Of a stretch of DNA of 64,000 bases, positions 20,143 to 33,306 are shown piece by piece. Source of the DNA: Acanthamoeba sp. SK_2022b (Eukaryota; Discosea; Longamoebia; Acanthamoebidae); NCBI GenBank assembly GCA_027943245.1, contig JANDJZ010000196.1:1-64000 (forward strand), given 5' to 3'. The notes below the pieces were generated by a model. That model was not told the origin of the DNA, did no database searches, and saw only the letters and a list, made by a program, of their open reading frames with translations. The first letter of the stretch is position 1; each line of letters opens with the position of its first letter. The position numbers and the translations under genes are program-made.

Positions 20143-21633
20143 ACACACACACACCGCTTTCCTCTCAGGGCTTGGATGGACAACCAGCAACACATCATAT
20201 GCGCCGAGGTGGTCATCATTCCAGACGAAGGTACAGCCTTCACCTAATTTTTAATGAATTAAATAAATTATTCAAAATTAAATTGAGATTAAATACTTTT
20301 ATATTTTTGATGGTCTCAGAGCCGAGCAGTCCGCCGCGTGGGGCGTTTGCGTCCATGGGCGGTCGCTATTCGTCGGCGCCCTTCGCTCCGGCGTCGAGCC
20401 GGGCCGACGACTCGCAGGAGAAGGAGAGACAGTCGTCGTCGACCACCGCAGCGCGCACGGACCAAGCGAGCCCCGAAACGGTGATGGCCACAACGACGAC
20501 GACGACCACCACCACCGGGGCCTGTGTGTTGCGAGGCAAGGTGATGGGCGCGCTCCCGTCGCTGCCCTACGGCCGGCGGGTCTTCTCGGTCGGATGGCAC
20601 CCGCTCTGGGTCTACGCCCTCTACGACACGCGGGCCCTCGCCCAGCGCGCCAGTCGCATGTTTGACGAGCTCATCCTCAGGGAGAAGCAACACCAGCAGC
20701 AGCCCTCCTCCTCCTCCTCCTCGTCATCAGTCGCTTTGTCGACGGCGGATCCGGTCTCCTACTCCTTCTGGCTGGCGGCCAACCTTCCGCTCGACGACAA
20801 GGTCAGGCAGGAGCTTCTCGAAAGTACTGTGCGTTGTCGTGTGTCGTGTGTTGTCGTGTGTCGTGTTGCGTGTCGTGTGTTGCGTTGCGTTGCGTGCTGA
20901 CGCTGGTGGTGGCGCGGCTAGTCAACTGCGCGGCAGATCGATTGCGCCGTGAGATGGAGATCATGAAGACCTACGACACCATCTGCTGTCGACGGTGCGG
21001 TCGGCCGATCGGCGGCAGCAAGGACGTCTTCTGCATGTCGCTCGAGGTAACGAGGCGCCGATTCTCTCTCTCCTTCCATGGCTGTCGCCGCTTCTTACAC
21101 CACGATGCATGGACGATCGTCGTGTTGGACCAGGGACCGGTCAGCGCCTACGTGAACCCCTCCGGGTTCGTCCACCAAACCATCACCCTGCGCAAAGCCA
21201 AGGGTCTGGCGCTGCCGGGCGCTCCCTCCACGGAAAACTCTTGGTGCGGCCACCTCGCCCCCCCCCCCCTTCTCTGTGCGCACACAAGAACGAGTGCCCC
21301 CATCGTGAGACAAGCGCGCTCACTCCAAGTGACGGCTCGTGGGCCAACGCTCGAATGATCGCAGGTTTCCGGGATACGCGTGGACCATCGCCTACTGCGC
21401 GCAGTGTTATGCTCACATGGGGTATGTCCACGCCGATGTCTCGCTCTTTCTGGCCACCTTGACACTTGCTGATGTGGCGTGGACGCACACAAAGGTGGCG
21501 CTTCACGGCGGTGAGTTCCGACACGCATCCTGCCACATTCTACGGCCTCTCGCGCGCTGCGATCACCCACCTGCCTACGGGAGCAGCCTCTGCTCCTACG
21601 TCGCCAACAACGCGACATGCCACCACGGGGTGA
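18565..21633 (+). CDS. CRBN: Cereblon, CRL4 ubiquitin-ligase substrate receptor
   Basis: About twelve exons. An acidic, Glu-rich N-terminus of ~190 residues leads into LPATHAYLGENMDTVTGRTF and then the LON domain (LLPIFPLQGIVLLPGEILPL, TVGRQRFRIL, DNQQHIICAEVVIIPDE). After a Ser/Thr-rich insert come GWHPLWVYALYD and the helical DDB1-binding part. The CULT domain ends the protein: a CRRC zinc pair, GPVSAYVNPSGFVHQTITL and STENSW. An intron follows, then FPGYAWTIAYCAQC and HMGWRF. The zinc cysteines (CXXC twice) and all three tryptophans of the glutarimide/thalidomide pocket are present. Cereblon presents degrons with C-terminal cyclic imides to CUL4-DDB1. The start lies inside the target duplication of the LINE, so the coding region is whole but its promoter is 11.2 kb away. 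Confidence 0.93.
19281..19338. repeat. (TG)n microsatellite in cereblon intron 1
   Basis: Pure TG tract followed by four GATATGTGTG-type units up to the acceptor at 19384. Confidence 0.95.
20075..20152. repeat. (CA)n microsatellite in a cereblon intron
   Basis: CA tract with one TA interruption near 20137, ending 16 bp before the exon that begins AWMDNQQH. Confidence 0.95.
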
Positions 21634-21781
21634 GCCGCTCACCGGAAACACACGGTGTTTGGTCACACCTCCCCTGAGTCAGTTTTGCCCATGTAAAGAG
21701 AACAAGGCGTCAGAGTCTAATTATGTGGGTCCCGAGATCGCCCAGTAGGCGAAGAGAATGCAGAAGAGCAAGAGTGGCTCC

Positions 21782-23690
21782 TCAGTCGACGTAGAGAAGG
21801 GTGTCCTGGTTGGGACAGATGAAGGGAGCGTCTGGGATCCACGATTGCGGCTTGCGCTTCCAGGGAGTGACCAGGCTGGTGGTGTGAGGGGGCCGTGAGC
21901 TGTTCAGGTCGTGTTGGCGGACGAACCGGTGTGAGTGTTGGTGGGTGTACCTGTTCCAAATGGCAATGGCAAGACGTTCGTGGGAGTAGAGAGAAGGATG
22001 GAAACAGTCGAGATTCGAGATGTAGGGGTACAGGCTGGGAACAACGACTAGGAGCAACACCGTGGTTTGCAAAGTTAGTTGCTGTGGTGAGATGTGGTGA
22101 TGTAGTGACGCAAGTAAACTTACGGTCTTGGGAGAATGGCTGAATTTGCAGAGCGAACGTGGTGAGGTTCTTGGCTTTCCATTCGTAGTAGATCTTATAA
22201 ATCCGTTTGTTGTACTCTTGTAGCACCTGTAAGAGAGGGTTAGCGTGACAAGTAAAGGATCGATATGGTGGAACAGACCTGATCCAGGTAGTTGCGGCGC
22301 CATTCGATGCCTTCAAACGCGCAGGGACACTCAACGGGGAAGATGTCGTGCACAGTCTCACAGTACGAGTCGGTGAGAGACAAGTTGTAGATCTGTGGCA
22401 TCAACGACGTCAAGCCGTGTCCGTTGTCCACACAATCCAACTGGAGGGGTGGAGGCCAAGCAACCTGAGATACGGAGAACATCGGGAGCACGTTGAAGAA
22501 AAGACGTGGCACTCGCTCGTAAGCACTCTGTATCACCTTCCTCAGGTCCTGTCCGGCGTGCGGGCGTGTGTGCGAACAAGCTTGTAAGATCATAGGAGAC
22601 CCACACATTCAGCTCTCTCGCGATCTTACTTGTTCGTATATGTCGCCCGCTTGTTCAATTGGTGGAGGGTAGATGTCCCAGCACAGGCTGCATGCGTCGT
22701 TGGCCTGGTGACAAAAAGAAATGTGGGCTGGTAGTCAGCTCCACCTGCGCGCTGTGGCAGGTGAGAGTATGTTTGACGTACGCCAATGAGAAGAGTGAGT
22801 ATCTTCCAGTCGTTCGTCATGTCGACTGCTGGATTGGCGGTGAGCTTCTCGACCAAGTGGCTGCACATACATAGCGTGCCATGCGCGTGAGTCACAAGCA
22901 CACTCTTCACGTTCACAGGGTCCTGGTACTCTAGTTCGCCCATCAGCTGTGGAGTGCCGGCGTAGCTGATGGCGCCATTCAGATGGTCGCTGTCACGATA
23001 GGGCTACGGTTGTGTTTTTCGAGGTTTAGTCGCGGCGTCGCCAGCGAGCGAGAGAATTAGTAACCAACGAACCATGAAAGGCAGCTGCCAGAAGTGAGCG
23101 CCAAATGATGCCCCATACACGTCCGGCTGATAGAACTTGAAGAAGTTGGCGATGGAAGTGGCGCCCGCATCGCCACCCATCACTCCGCTGCCGCCGTCAC
23201 CATCATCATTTTAGTGGTGAGCGCTTGTGAGGGAGAGAACTCTCACGAGAGTACGCTCGTGGAAGAGGGCGCAACGCATGTACCTCAAGCCGCGGAACTC
23301 ATTGAAGTAATCGTCGGTGTCCCTGCCCATGAGCGCCAGTCCTGCGATGATGCTGTCACCCAAGGCCATAACCACTCTGATGTCCTATTGCATCGCGATA
23401 ACAGGCACGTTGTTCTTTAGCCACCCTGGAGGAGCTCTCTGGCTCGGGGTAAGTCTGCCGGGCTCACCGACGGCCGCAGCTCCTGGATGACCGTGGCATT
23501 GCCAGGGGGCAGTCGAGTGCAGCTGTCGAAGGTGACGCCAGTTAGATCAGTCACACAGATTCGTGGAGGAGGTGGATGTGTACTTGAGAATGGGGTTAGT
23601 GGAGGGGGCGAAGCTGGCCCAGCTGTGTCCTGTAAGAAGGATAACTGCCAGTACCATTTGTACAGCCAACAGAGTTGGGGTGGGCTGCAT
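21782..23690 (-). CDS. Secreted phospholipase B-like GDSL lipase
   Basis: The start at 23690 gives a clear signal peptide (MQPTPTLLAVQMVLAVILLT, then GHSWAS). A short intron joins it to NCTRLPPGNATVIQELRPS. Domain blocks follow the animal phospholipase B1 repeat: IRVVMALGDSIIAGL (GDS nucleophile), VMGGDAG...NFFKFYQPDVYGASFG, GANDACSLCW (the GXND-type block) and DCFHPSLYSHERLAIAIWN with the catalytic Asp-His. The family removes fatty acids from phospholipids. About ten exons; no C-terminal membrane anchor is seen. It ends CPNQDTLLYVD. A second secreted lipase lies 135 bp upstream on the same strand, and cereblon converges with it from the other side. Confidence 0.85.
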
Positions 23691-23825
23691 CTCCCAGCAA
23701 CAGGAAAGATGGTTAACCAAACCTTCTTGGAACGTTGGCCAACATATTTCAAGCCAACAAACTTATTTCCTTTTAAAGGTTAATATTTCTCGTGACATTA
23801 GTGTACAAAAATAAGTGGTAAATGT

Positions 23826-24762
23826 TCAGACGTTCCACTCCAGCAGTTGCTTCATGATCTCCGGATAGATAACAGTGTGCGCATCGGTGGCCCACACTGC
23901 ACATGCCGCATGCGTATACGACCACTGTCTGTCAGCGAACAGAGCTCGCACTCCCCCGGTTAAAACTGCAAATTATGAAGTAAGAAACGCACCAAAGTCA
24001 AGGTGGGCGTAGGCTGGCACATTGCGCCAGTAGGCTCCGGCCGGGAGTTGCTGCAGCAACTTGGCCACATCTGCAAACGACCCAAAACGCAATGACGCGT
24101 GTCAGTGTCGGGTGAAGGCCACGGGTAACGGCCGTCGGTGTGCGATAAGAATGCGTGCCTGTGGGTCTGCGAGCACGTCCTTGCCGCCACTGTACAGGGC
24201 CAAGGGCAGGTCGGTCGGAAGCCGCGAGAGGTCGTAGCGCGGCGGCGTGAGCTGTCCGTAGTGCTCGATGTTCTGCACCCAGCCGTAGTCGAACATCTGG
24301 AAGCCGCCCTCGCGAATCCCCTGGGCCCTGGATAGCCGCACAACGAAATGAGAAACGAAACGAAACGCAAAACGAAACGTTTGCCCACACGTCAACCCAA
24401 CATCAACAGTACCAGTGGGCCATGTTCTTGACCGACGTTCCGCCGGGCTCGTTGCTATTAGTTGTCGAGGACAGGAGTGTGAGAAGGCACATCCAACAGA
24501 TGAGGCGGGAGACTCTCACGTACATAACGATCCAGGGCATGAGCGAATCGTTAAAGGCGCCTTGGTGCTGCCCGCAGAGCAATTCGACCAAGTTGTCGCA
24601 GCAGGACTCGCAATCGGTGCAGAACGTGACGAACAGCTTCTCGACTAGGGGGTTCGTGGCGTTGTTCACCTTGACGAATAACCCAAGAATTCGCAGGTGC
24701 GTTATTGCTCATCTCCATGAGAGAGCACTCGCCAAACGTAAACCGGTGGCGCTTTGTGTTGC

Positions 24763-24817
<55 letters not shown>

Positions 24818-25925
24818 CAGATGCATACCTTGGGAAGGAAATCGTGAAAACCAAACAACTCAACGATCTGGTCAAGGTAGGTGTCGGCCAACAATCGCAG
24901 GGGCAAGTTCTCCTCATTGGCTAATGAAAGAGAGAGAGAGAGAGAAGAGTAAAGAGATCGTGAGCAGTCCGATGCGCGCGACACAGGAGGTGAGGCCCAG
25001 GGCCCGCAGGCAACGCACTCACAGAGGTTACAGGACCGAGGCCGATGAAGGAATTCAGCGGCAAGTCGGGGTGGGTGATCAAGGATGCAAACATTTGGAT
25101 CGTGCCCTGAGGAATGCAAAGATATATACAGGAGGAGCTGTTGGTGTACGTGTGCACGAATGGGGCCTGCCCAGCGCGACAGTTACCTGAGAGTGTCCCA
25201 CGTAGGCCAACCGAGAGTGCTTCGTGACCGACAGAATGTAGTCCAGCATGCCCGGCACATCGTACTTGGCCATGTCGTCCCTACAGTGGTTGAGGCGAGG
25301 CTCTCGCGTTATGACGAGGAAGAAGAAAAAGCAGCAAAGGAGCTGCCTACCATGAGAAGTTCCAGAACAGAGCGTCTGCAGGCGTCAAGTAGACGTGCTT
25401 GAGCGAGTAGATGTTACCTCTGTTGTTGCCCATCCACACATCAAACCTGCAGCATAGTGAGAGCAAGTGAGTACAACGCGCTCTACCATGGCCACATAAG
25501 GATCATACCCCGCGTCATGCAAGATGTAGGGAAGGCTCTGGAAGGGTTGGTTTACAATCCACCTGTGACACACAGCAGTACTCGTTCATCTTGCGTGTAT
25601 AATACAGGGAGGGGGGAGACATATACGTAAAGGCCGAGTCGAGGAGGCCATGCTGTAGGAGGATGGGCGGCCTATTGAGTCCGCCAGGGGACTTGGGTGG
25701 GATGCGGAAGAGGGTGAGGATGTAGCCGTCGCTCGTCTGTGCTTGGTGCTCCTCGCAGGGGTAGCCCCAGCTCTGGACAATCTGTGTAAAGTTGTCCCCA
25801 AAGAAGGGCGGGAGGACCTGCCCCGAGGCCAAGGGAATCGTGGTCGAGCTGACAAGCAACGTCGTTACCAGCACGAGCACCAATGAGAGGCCTGCGTGTA
25901 GTCCTCTCATCCCCATCTTTCTCAT
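23826..25925 (-). CDS. Secreted or lysosomal acid lipase (LIPA/gastric lipase family)
   Basis: Start at 25925 ([15 protein letters not shown]), a hydrophobic signal sequence, then the AB-hydrolase-associated lipase region: [42 protein letters not shown]. Later exons give [30 protein letters not shown] and YVGHSQG, the nucleophile elbow with catalytic Ser. The rejoined last exons read [19 protein letters not shown], with the catalytic His in HLDF as in human lysosomal acid lipase (HLDFIWG). The Asp is expected in the exon with DVLADPQ near 24180. Members hydrolyse triglycerides or sterol esters at low pH, which suits a phagotroph digesting prey membranes. A long intron carries a TG tract near 24.8 kb. 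Confidence 0.88.
24765..24816. repeat. (TG)n microsatellite in an acid lipase intron
   Basis: Reads CA in the sense of the lipase gene and begins 13 bp after its donor site. Confidence 0.95.
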
Positions 25926-26265
25926 CTGTTGCCCACGCTACGCGAGGCCCAGGCCAGCTCGGTCTTGCCACCCAAAGCAGTCCTGGGCCTCGCGTTCGCC
26001 GGAAAAGTCGACAGCAGAACCAAGCCCATCGACCAACCGATAAAGAGAACCCGAAAAGATGACAAAATAACATAATTATTGTGAAAAACAAGAAGCCACG
26101 CAAGCGTTGAACCATTTGTTGCATCGTCAGATTCGATTCGAATTTGATTTAAATCATTTAAAACAAAAAGGTACCACGCCTTGGCACGGCCGTAGGAAGA
26201 AGAGTGGCAGTCGTTGAATTAGTGTGCAGGCCTTGTAATCTGTAGGTAGCATCAGCAGGCGCGTC

Positions 26266-26757
26266 ATGTCGTGGTTTCTGCGCCCCTTGGTCTATGGTGC
26301 CGAGAAGATTTTCAAGGTATTCCCTCTCCTCCTTGTCCCGTAGATCTTTGCTCTCTTACCCTCCCTCTGCATTTTTACTGTCTTTTTGAACTGTTGACGT
26401 GTGGCACTTGTGTAGGACTTCTTGAAGAAGCTGCTGGGCGACATTGTGGAACTGCACAACTTCAAGCTCGAGCAGTTGCAGGGTGGCTTCACCGGCACGC
26501 TTGAGGGGCTGCAGCTCAAAGTGGCGGTACGCGCTCACCTCCTCCGAACGCGTAAGCACAATGGCATCGCCTTCTAACGCGGCATGCCGCGTGCCACCCC
26601 TACCCATCGTTAGGAGATCAACACTCTGCTGGGCGACATACCGTTGACGCTGGAGAGCGGGATCATCGCCAAGGCCAGCGTGGAGATCTCCGTGAAGAGG
26701 GTATGCCCCTTCTTCGTGCAACAAACGCACTGTGACACTGACCACTCGATGCATCCA

Positions 26758-26827
<70 letters not shown>

Positions 26828-29195
26828 ATCCATGGCAGGAATGTCGGTTACATCTGGACGGGGTGGAGCTGCATTTCCTGGTGGGCGCCGACGCGATGGT
26901 GAGAATCAAGCAGCAGGCCAAGGCGGAGGACCTCACACGCAGCACGACCGAGGGCAAGTACCGCCTGCGTCAGTCCGACAGCGAAAACGACGACGACGAT
27001 GAGGAGGAGGAGAGCGAAAGCGAAAGCGAGAACGAAGGCGAGAGCAAGAGCGGAGGCCGACGCGCGCGCAAGGAGACGGCCACGTTCACCGTACTGAAGG
27101 AAAAGATCAAGGAGATCCTCCGACGCGTGGAGCGGGTCGAGGTGAGCAACGTGCACATCCTTCTGTCGACCAAGGAGGGCAAGGGCAAGCGGGAGCTTCA
27201 CCTCCACCTCAACCACCTGCGATACGAGGACGCCACGCAGCCCGAGGCCGGGACCGGGCCCGGGGCGTCGCCCAAGAGCGTCGTGCGCGGCGGCGGCGCC
27301 GATGTCGTGGTCGAGAAGGAGGAGGACAGCGAGATCAGCATCGAGAGCAGCAAGGTGGTCAAGTCGCTCGAGATCGACGACATCAAGGTGATGGTCGAGG
27401 AGTTCCACACCAACACGGAGGGCGGCGAGGAGATGCTCGAGATCAGGCCCACGAAACTGCTCGAGATCTCGGCCGTCCCGCTGCGCAACTACTCGCGCGC
27501 GGGCGGGAGCGTCGACGACGAGGACGAGGGCGGAGGAGACGAGCGTCATGGGGAGGCGGTTGACGCCGGCCGGGGCCGGTCGAGGAGGAGCCAGCCGGGC
27601 CGCATGCTGCTCAACCTCACGGTCGGCCAGACGGTGGTGGTCGAGAGCGTGGACATGTCGTTCGACCACCACCGGATCGATGTTATCGTCCCGCCCAAGT
27701 ACCTCAAGTTCGTGCTCGATCTCGCCAACCGGTTCAACGCTCGCGCGGCAGACGACTCCGCAGCCACCACGGCCACAGCGGCCGCCACTCCCTCCTCCGG
27801 CGCCGGCGTGCCCGGCAAAGGCGGGCTCTCGGTCCCGGTCTACGCCTTCCCCAAGTGCACGCTGCACGTGAACCGCGGCAGCGTGATCCTCCTGGAGGAG
27901 GACCCGCCGCTGCACATCGACGACGACGCGTCGGGCACGATCAAGATGAACCGGAGCTGCGAGCGCGAGATGTTCACGGCCAGCAGCTCGTCGGCCGCCA
28001 TCGGCGACTCCGTGTCGCAGCTCGACTTCCTGCCGTTCGACCGCGTGCCCCGCTTCTCGTGGCGCTTCGAGCGGGCGTCGATCGCGCTCTCCTCGCGCGC
28101 GCTGCCGCCCCCGCCCCCGCAGATCCCGTCGACGCTGCCCTCGCCGCTGGCCTCGGGCTACTACTCGCCCCACTCGTCGCTCACGCCCTCCCCCTCCCCG
28201 TCGTCCGCGGCCCTGGGCCACCTGCCGCCGTTCATGCTCCCACGCGCGCCCTCTCCGCCTCCGCCGCCCCGCATTCCGCCGCCCTCGTCTGCATTCCTGA
28301 TGGAGATACGCATGCGCGACTGCGACCTGGTCGAGTTTGTCTACGAACGCCGACTCGACGATGGCGACGGCGACGGCGACGACGTCAACCAAGACCGTGC
28401 ACGGGAGATCAGGGAGGTACGGTTCGATCTCATCAGGCTGGGCATGAGGGAGGACGAGGACGAGGAGGCCGACGAAGATGAGGTTTCGGACGAGCGCACG
28501 AGCGCCGGCCACGACCAAGACGAGTCGGAGCGGGCCGAGGGCGACGACGGCGACGACGGCACCGCGACGCTGGTCGGCGACGAGCGGTTCCTCATTCGGT
28601 TCGAGAAGAAGGTTCGGATCGAGGAGCGGGAGATGGAGACGAACCTGCCGCAGCCGTCCTTTGACGACATCGACGCCGAGGAGCTGGCCGCAAGCATCGG
28701 GGTGGCGCCGCCGCCGCCGACCTCGTCCCGCGCCAACAGCGGCCTCGACTACGACCACCTCGGCGGGCGCAGCGGCTCGTTTGGCGGCAACAGGGACAAC
28801 TCCGAGCTCATGGTCTGGGAGGAGTCCAAGCTGATGGTCGAGACCGCGCGTCTCAACGTGGAGACGGACACCAAGATCGCCGAACGGGTGGAGCGACTGT
28901 TGGGCCTCCTCTCCTCCGCAGCGCCAGACGCCGCGGCAGCGACGACGGCGCAGGCCGAGACGTCGCAGCCACAGCCACCGCCGCCGTCGGCCACGCTGGA
29001 GGAGTTCATCAGACAGAAGGAGAGCGGCTGGCGAGAGGAGGAGCGAGCCCGGCAGGAGGCGCTCGCCTCCAGCCGACCGTTCGAGAATTGGTCCGTCCAG
29101 CGCAACTTTTTTGTCGACGTGGGCGCCCGCAAGAAGCTGCGGGCCAACATCCACTTTTACGACGCTCACGGACAGTACGTGAGCGACCAATCCAG

Positions 29196-29250
<55 letters not shown>

Positions 29251-29943
29251 AGAGAGAGAGAGAGAGACATCATCTGATGAGTTACGCCATGCATGTGTAG
29301 AAGGAGCAAGGAGAAGCTGGACGTGCTCCTGTTCGACACCTCGAAGATCAGGTTTTCCACGTGCCTGTCGTCGTTTGACTCCTCCGATGCGGGGCTCTGC
29401 GCTGCCTTTCAAGACGCTACGATCCTCGAGTTTGACTTTGAGAACATCATGGCCACCATCACCTCCCCTCTCGGTACATGCCGCCACGCCCGCCATTTGT
29501 TGTCGACATTCGGTCTGGACCGGTCGCCTCCTTAACCCGTCGCCGACCGTGCGTGGGCAGGCTTCCCGAAGGCGCCGTTTTTCCGAGCGTCGATGGCCGA
29601 CACGCGCGGCGACCGCGTCACCCCGCTGGAAATCACACTCAAGCCACCGACGTCGCTGCAGGTGCCCCCCCCCCCCCCGAACCGGTCTTTGCACCATCAG
29701 GCGTGTGGGTCGCTGACTTGGACACTTTTTGCCTTTGCTTGGTTGTGACACACACACGTGAACTCTCAGACCAACGACGAGAACATCGTGGGCGAGATGA
29801 CCGCGCTGGTGAGCAAGAAGGGCCACACGTTCTCGCCGTCCGAGGTCGAACGCATGAACCATTTCAAGTATCTAACCTCCCAGCTGACGGTACACTCGGG
29901 CCTCTCATGCGCCTCGTGTGCATGCGCGTTTATTTTAACGAAA

Positions 29944-30011
<68 letters not shown>

Positions 30012-30897
30012 TGACAGGGAGTGGCGGTCAAGATTCGGTTTCCCTTCTCCGAGATCGAGCTGGAGAAATACGACTACGACGCCATCATGGCCATCCTGGA
30101 CAACCTGTCCTCCCCTGCCCCCCCACCGCCGGCCGCACTGCCTTCGTCGTCGTCGTCATCGTCGTCATCATCCTCATCGTCGTCCTCTCTGTCGCCGTCG
30201 CCACATGCTCGACCGTCCTCTTCGCCATCTTCGCCGGCGCACTTGGAGCACAACCAGGCCGCGAGGTTTCGCCTCGACACGTCCACCATCGTCGAGGTGA
30301 CCCTCACCCACGCCAACCTCAAGCTCCTCGAGTCGCGGGGCAAGGGCGCCGACGACGAGACCGCCGCCGCCTCCTCTGCGAAGGCGAAGCGGCCCGCCCA
30401 CAAGCCCTTCCACCTCCACTTTGTCGACGTCGAGCGGCTCAACATCTTCTTTGCCGGCGCTCGGTTCAACGAACAGGTAACCAACCAACCAGAATCAAAC
30501 GCACACAACAACCACACAACTCACGGTTGGCTCTCTGTGCAGCCTTCGAATTGGTTGTCGGTGGACGCGGACAACTTCCTGCTGTACGAGAGGCTCATGT
30601 CGGCTTCGCGGTCGTCCGTCTACACGCCGGCCACGCTCGTGGTGAACCGGAATCCGTTCGTCAACAAGGCCGCTGCCGCGCGCCCGGTGTTCGCCTCGCT
30701 GTTCCAGCTGGCGGGCGGAGATCACGGCCTGAAGAACCGAATGGACTTCAATGACCTCATCATCCACCACAAGGCCGGCTTCCAATGGCACGCACATCAT
30801 CTCATGACACATTCGTGAGACCGCACAGCTCTGCCTGAACTTACGCGCGCTCTTTGTCTTGTGTGCGTGCGTGTGCGTGTGCGTGTGCGTGTGCGTG

Positions 30898-30975
<78 letters not shown>

Positions 30976-31214
30976 TAGGTATAACCACCTGGGAACGTTC
31001 TTTTCTGGCGACGACGCCAGCGAGCAACACGAAGGGAAGGCTCAGGCGGAGGAGTCTGCAGCGTCGCAAGCGGCTTCTGCGGGACACGAGGAAACAAAGG
31101 CCGCGGAGCCGAGCGTGACGCAGCTCCTCATCAACCTGCCCAATCTCGAGCTTGAATACACTCCGACCCTGGTGCCCGGAAACGCCTTCATCACCGCTGG
31201 CTACCTTCAGGTGC

Positions 31215-31265
<51 letters not shown>

Positions 31266-32708
31266 GCACGCACACAACAAACAAACAAACAACACAAGCC
31301 ACTGTACACAGGTTCTGATGTCGCTGTAACTGTGATGGATGGTCAGGTGGATGTGTTGATCTTTGGCGGTTGCAAGGAGCCCAAGCGAATGGCGGACATC
31401 CCGCGTCTGGAGCTCAACGTCGTGGCCAAGCCGCGCAAGCCCAGCGCCGGTCGCAACATCGCCATCTACATCGCCAAGACGGCGCCCGACCAGGACCAGC
31501 GCCCCGACGGCGGCGATGACGTGGACGTGGACGAGAACGAGATGGCCCGGCAGAAGAGGCTCCACTGGCGCAGCAATGGGAAGCGGTACCTCAAGGCGGG
31601 CGTGCTCAATTCGGCCTTCTCGGTGCGCCTCAAGTCGAGATTGGTCGACGACGAGGACCACCTCCTCCGCCTGCTCCAGCGCGCCGCGAGCGCACAGAAC
31701 GAAAGCGAAAACGAAAGCGAAAGCGACAACGCGGCGACGGTCGACCTCCGACGGTTCTGCGACGAGGCCGATTCTGCGTCGACGGTGCAGCGCGGCGCGG
31801 CCGGGCGGCGGCGCGGCAGGAAGCGCACGATGGGCCGGTGGATGACCAAGCTCACCATGTGCCAGTACGACGTGAACGACGACCGGAGCAAGACCGAGGA
31901 GAGCGTCCGGCCCTTCCTGCTCGGCTTCTGTCCGGATTCGCTGTCGACATTTGTCGACATCCTCAACGAGGCCCTCCTGCCGGCCGAGCTCGTGCTGGCC
32001 GACATCGACCCCGACGCCCAGGCCAAGCGCGACGAGATGGCCCGGCAGCAGCGCCTCAGGAAGGAGCGCGAGGAGAGGCGTCGGGCGGCGATGAAGCGGA
32101 AGCAGGACGAGCAGCGGCGCAGGGCCGGCGAGCGCTTGTCCCGCGCGGCCAGCAGCGACCAGGCCTCGTCCCGCGAGGGGAGCGTCGCCGCGGAGCTCAT
32201 GGCCAGCAGCATGAGCCGAAGCAGCAGCTGCAGTGCTGTCGACAGCAGGGAGGGGAGCCTCTCTGGGGCCCCAGACGGGCTGGAGGCGTCGCGGATCAGC
32301 GAGGGCCTGCCGCCCGAGATCGCCGAGAAGATCAGGAAGCAGGACGAGATTCGCATCGAGGAGGCCCGCCGGCGTGGCGGGCGCCGTAGCCGCAGCTCGT
32401 CCCTCACCGGAAACAACGGCGACTCGGCGGACAAGAAGGACAAGATCCACGTGTCAGGTATGCGCGGAATGTGTTTGGGTTGTGTTGTGTTGTGTTGCTG
32501 ACGCTGTTTGTGGCACGCGCAGAGGCGAGGCTACAGAACGGCATCTGGTACACGGACCCGCGCAAGATGAAGATCATCACCGACTACTGGCACACGCCCG
32601 GGGACAGCCGTCTCCTTCCCGATCCTGTGTACGTTATTTATATCGTCGAAAGAGCGTTGTGGGCCTCTGTCATGTGGCTATTGACCACAACACACACACA
32701 CACACACA

Positions 32709-32766
<58 letters not shown>

Positions 32767-33270
32767 CACACACGCACACACAACCTACACAGGTCCATTT
32801 CGAGCTTTTGTGTGACGGTCAAGGACGGCCTTTCGATCAACCTGCGCCTCTACGGAGGCCTCGACTGGCCCTCCCTCGCCCATGCCGCTCCCAAAGGTAC
32901 GGCATCATCGCACACACGCACACGCGAGTGAGGGGGGAGGCTAATGATGTACGATGGGCAGAAACTCTCCTGGAGCGACAAATGGATTCGTTCCTGGAGA
33001 TGCGGCTCACCGGCCTCAAGCTGCGCTTCGACGAATTCCTCCGCCAGCCGCTCTTCCCGGTACCGCCACGTCATCGCCATGTCGCCCCTCCCCTTGCCGC
33101 TGTTGTTCGCTTACCACAGCCGTCCGTCGGTGCGACCCCGCCACCAGCGACGCATCGCGCTGGCCGTGCACGATCTCACCGTTGTCGACAGCGTGGGCCC
33201 AGCTCCGGTGCGTGCTCTCCATGCGTGCTTGTCTCGTTCCCCTGAATTGTGTGCGTGCGTGCGTGCGTGC

Positions 33271-33306
<36 letters not shown>

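Noticed and set aside
26848..29862. 1004-codon open frame on the minus strand opposite the ATG2-like gene
   Set aside because: Antisense openness caused by GC-rich codons. The plus frame carries the chorein domain and proper splice joins; the minus frame has only Arg/Val/Leu-rich filler and reads through a repeat.
30862..30974. Telomere-like TG repeat
   Set aside because: Internal, intronic and dinucleotide; the flanking exons continue the same protein.
31191..32450. 419-codon minus-strand frame in the ATG2-like locus
   Set aside because: Antisense shadow that includes a CA repeat translated as Val/Cys.
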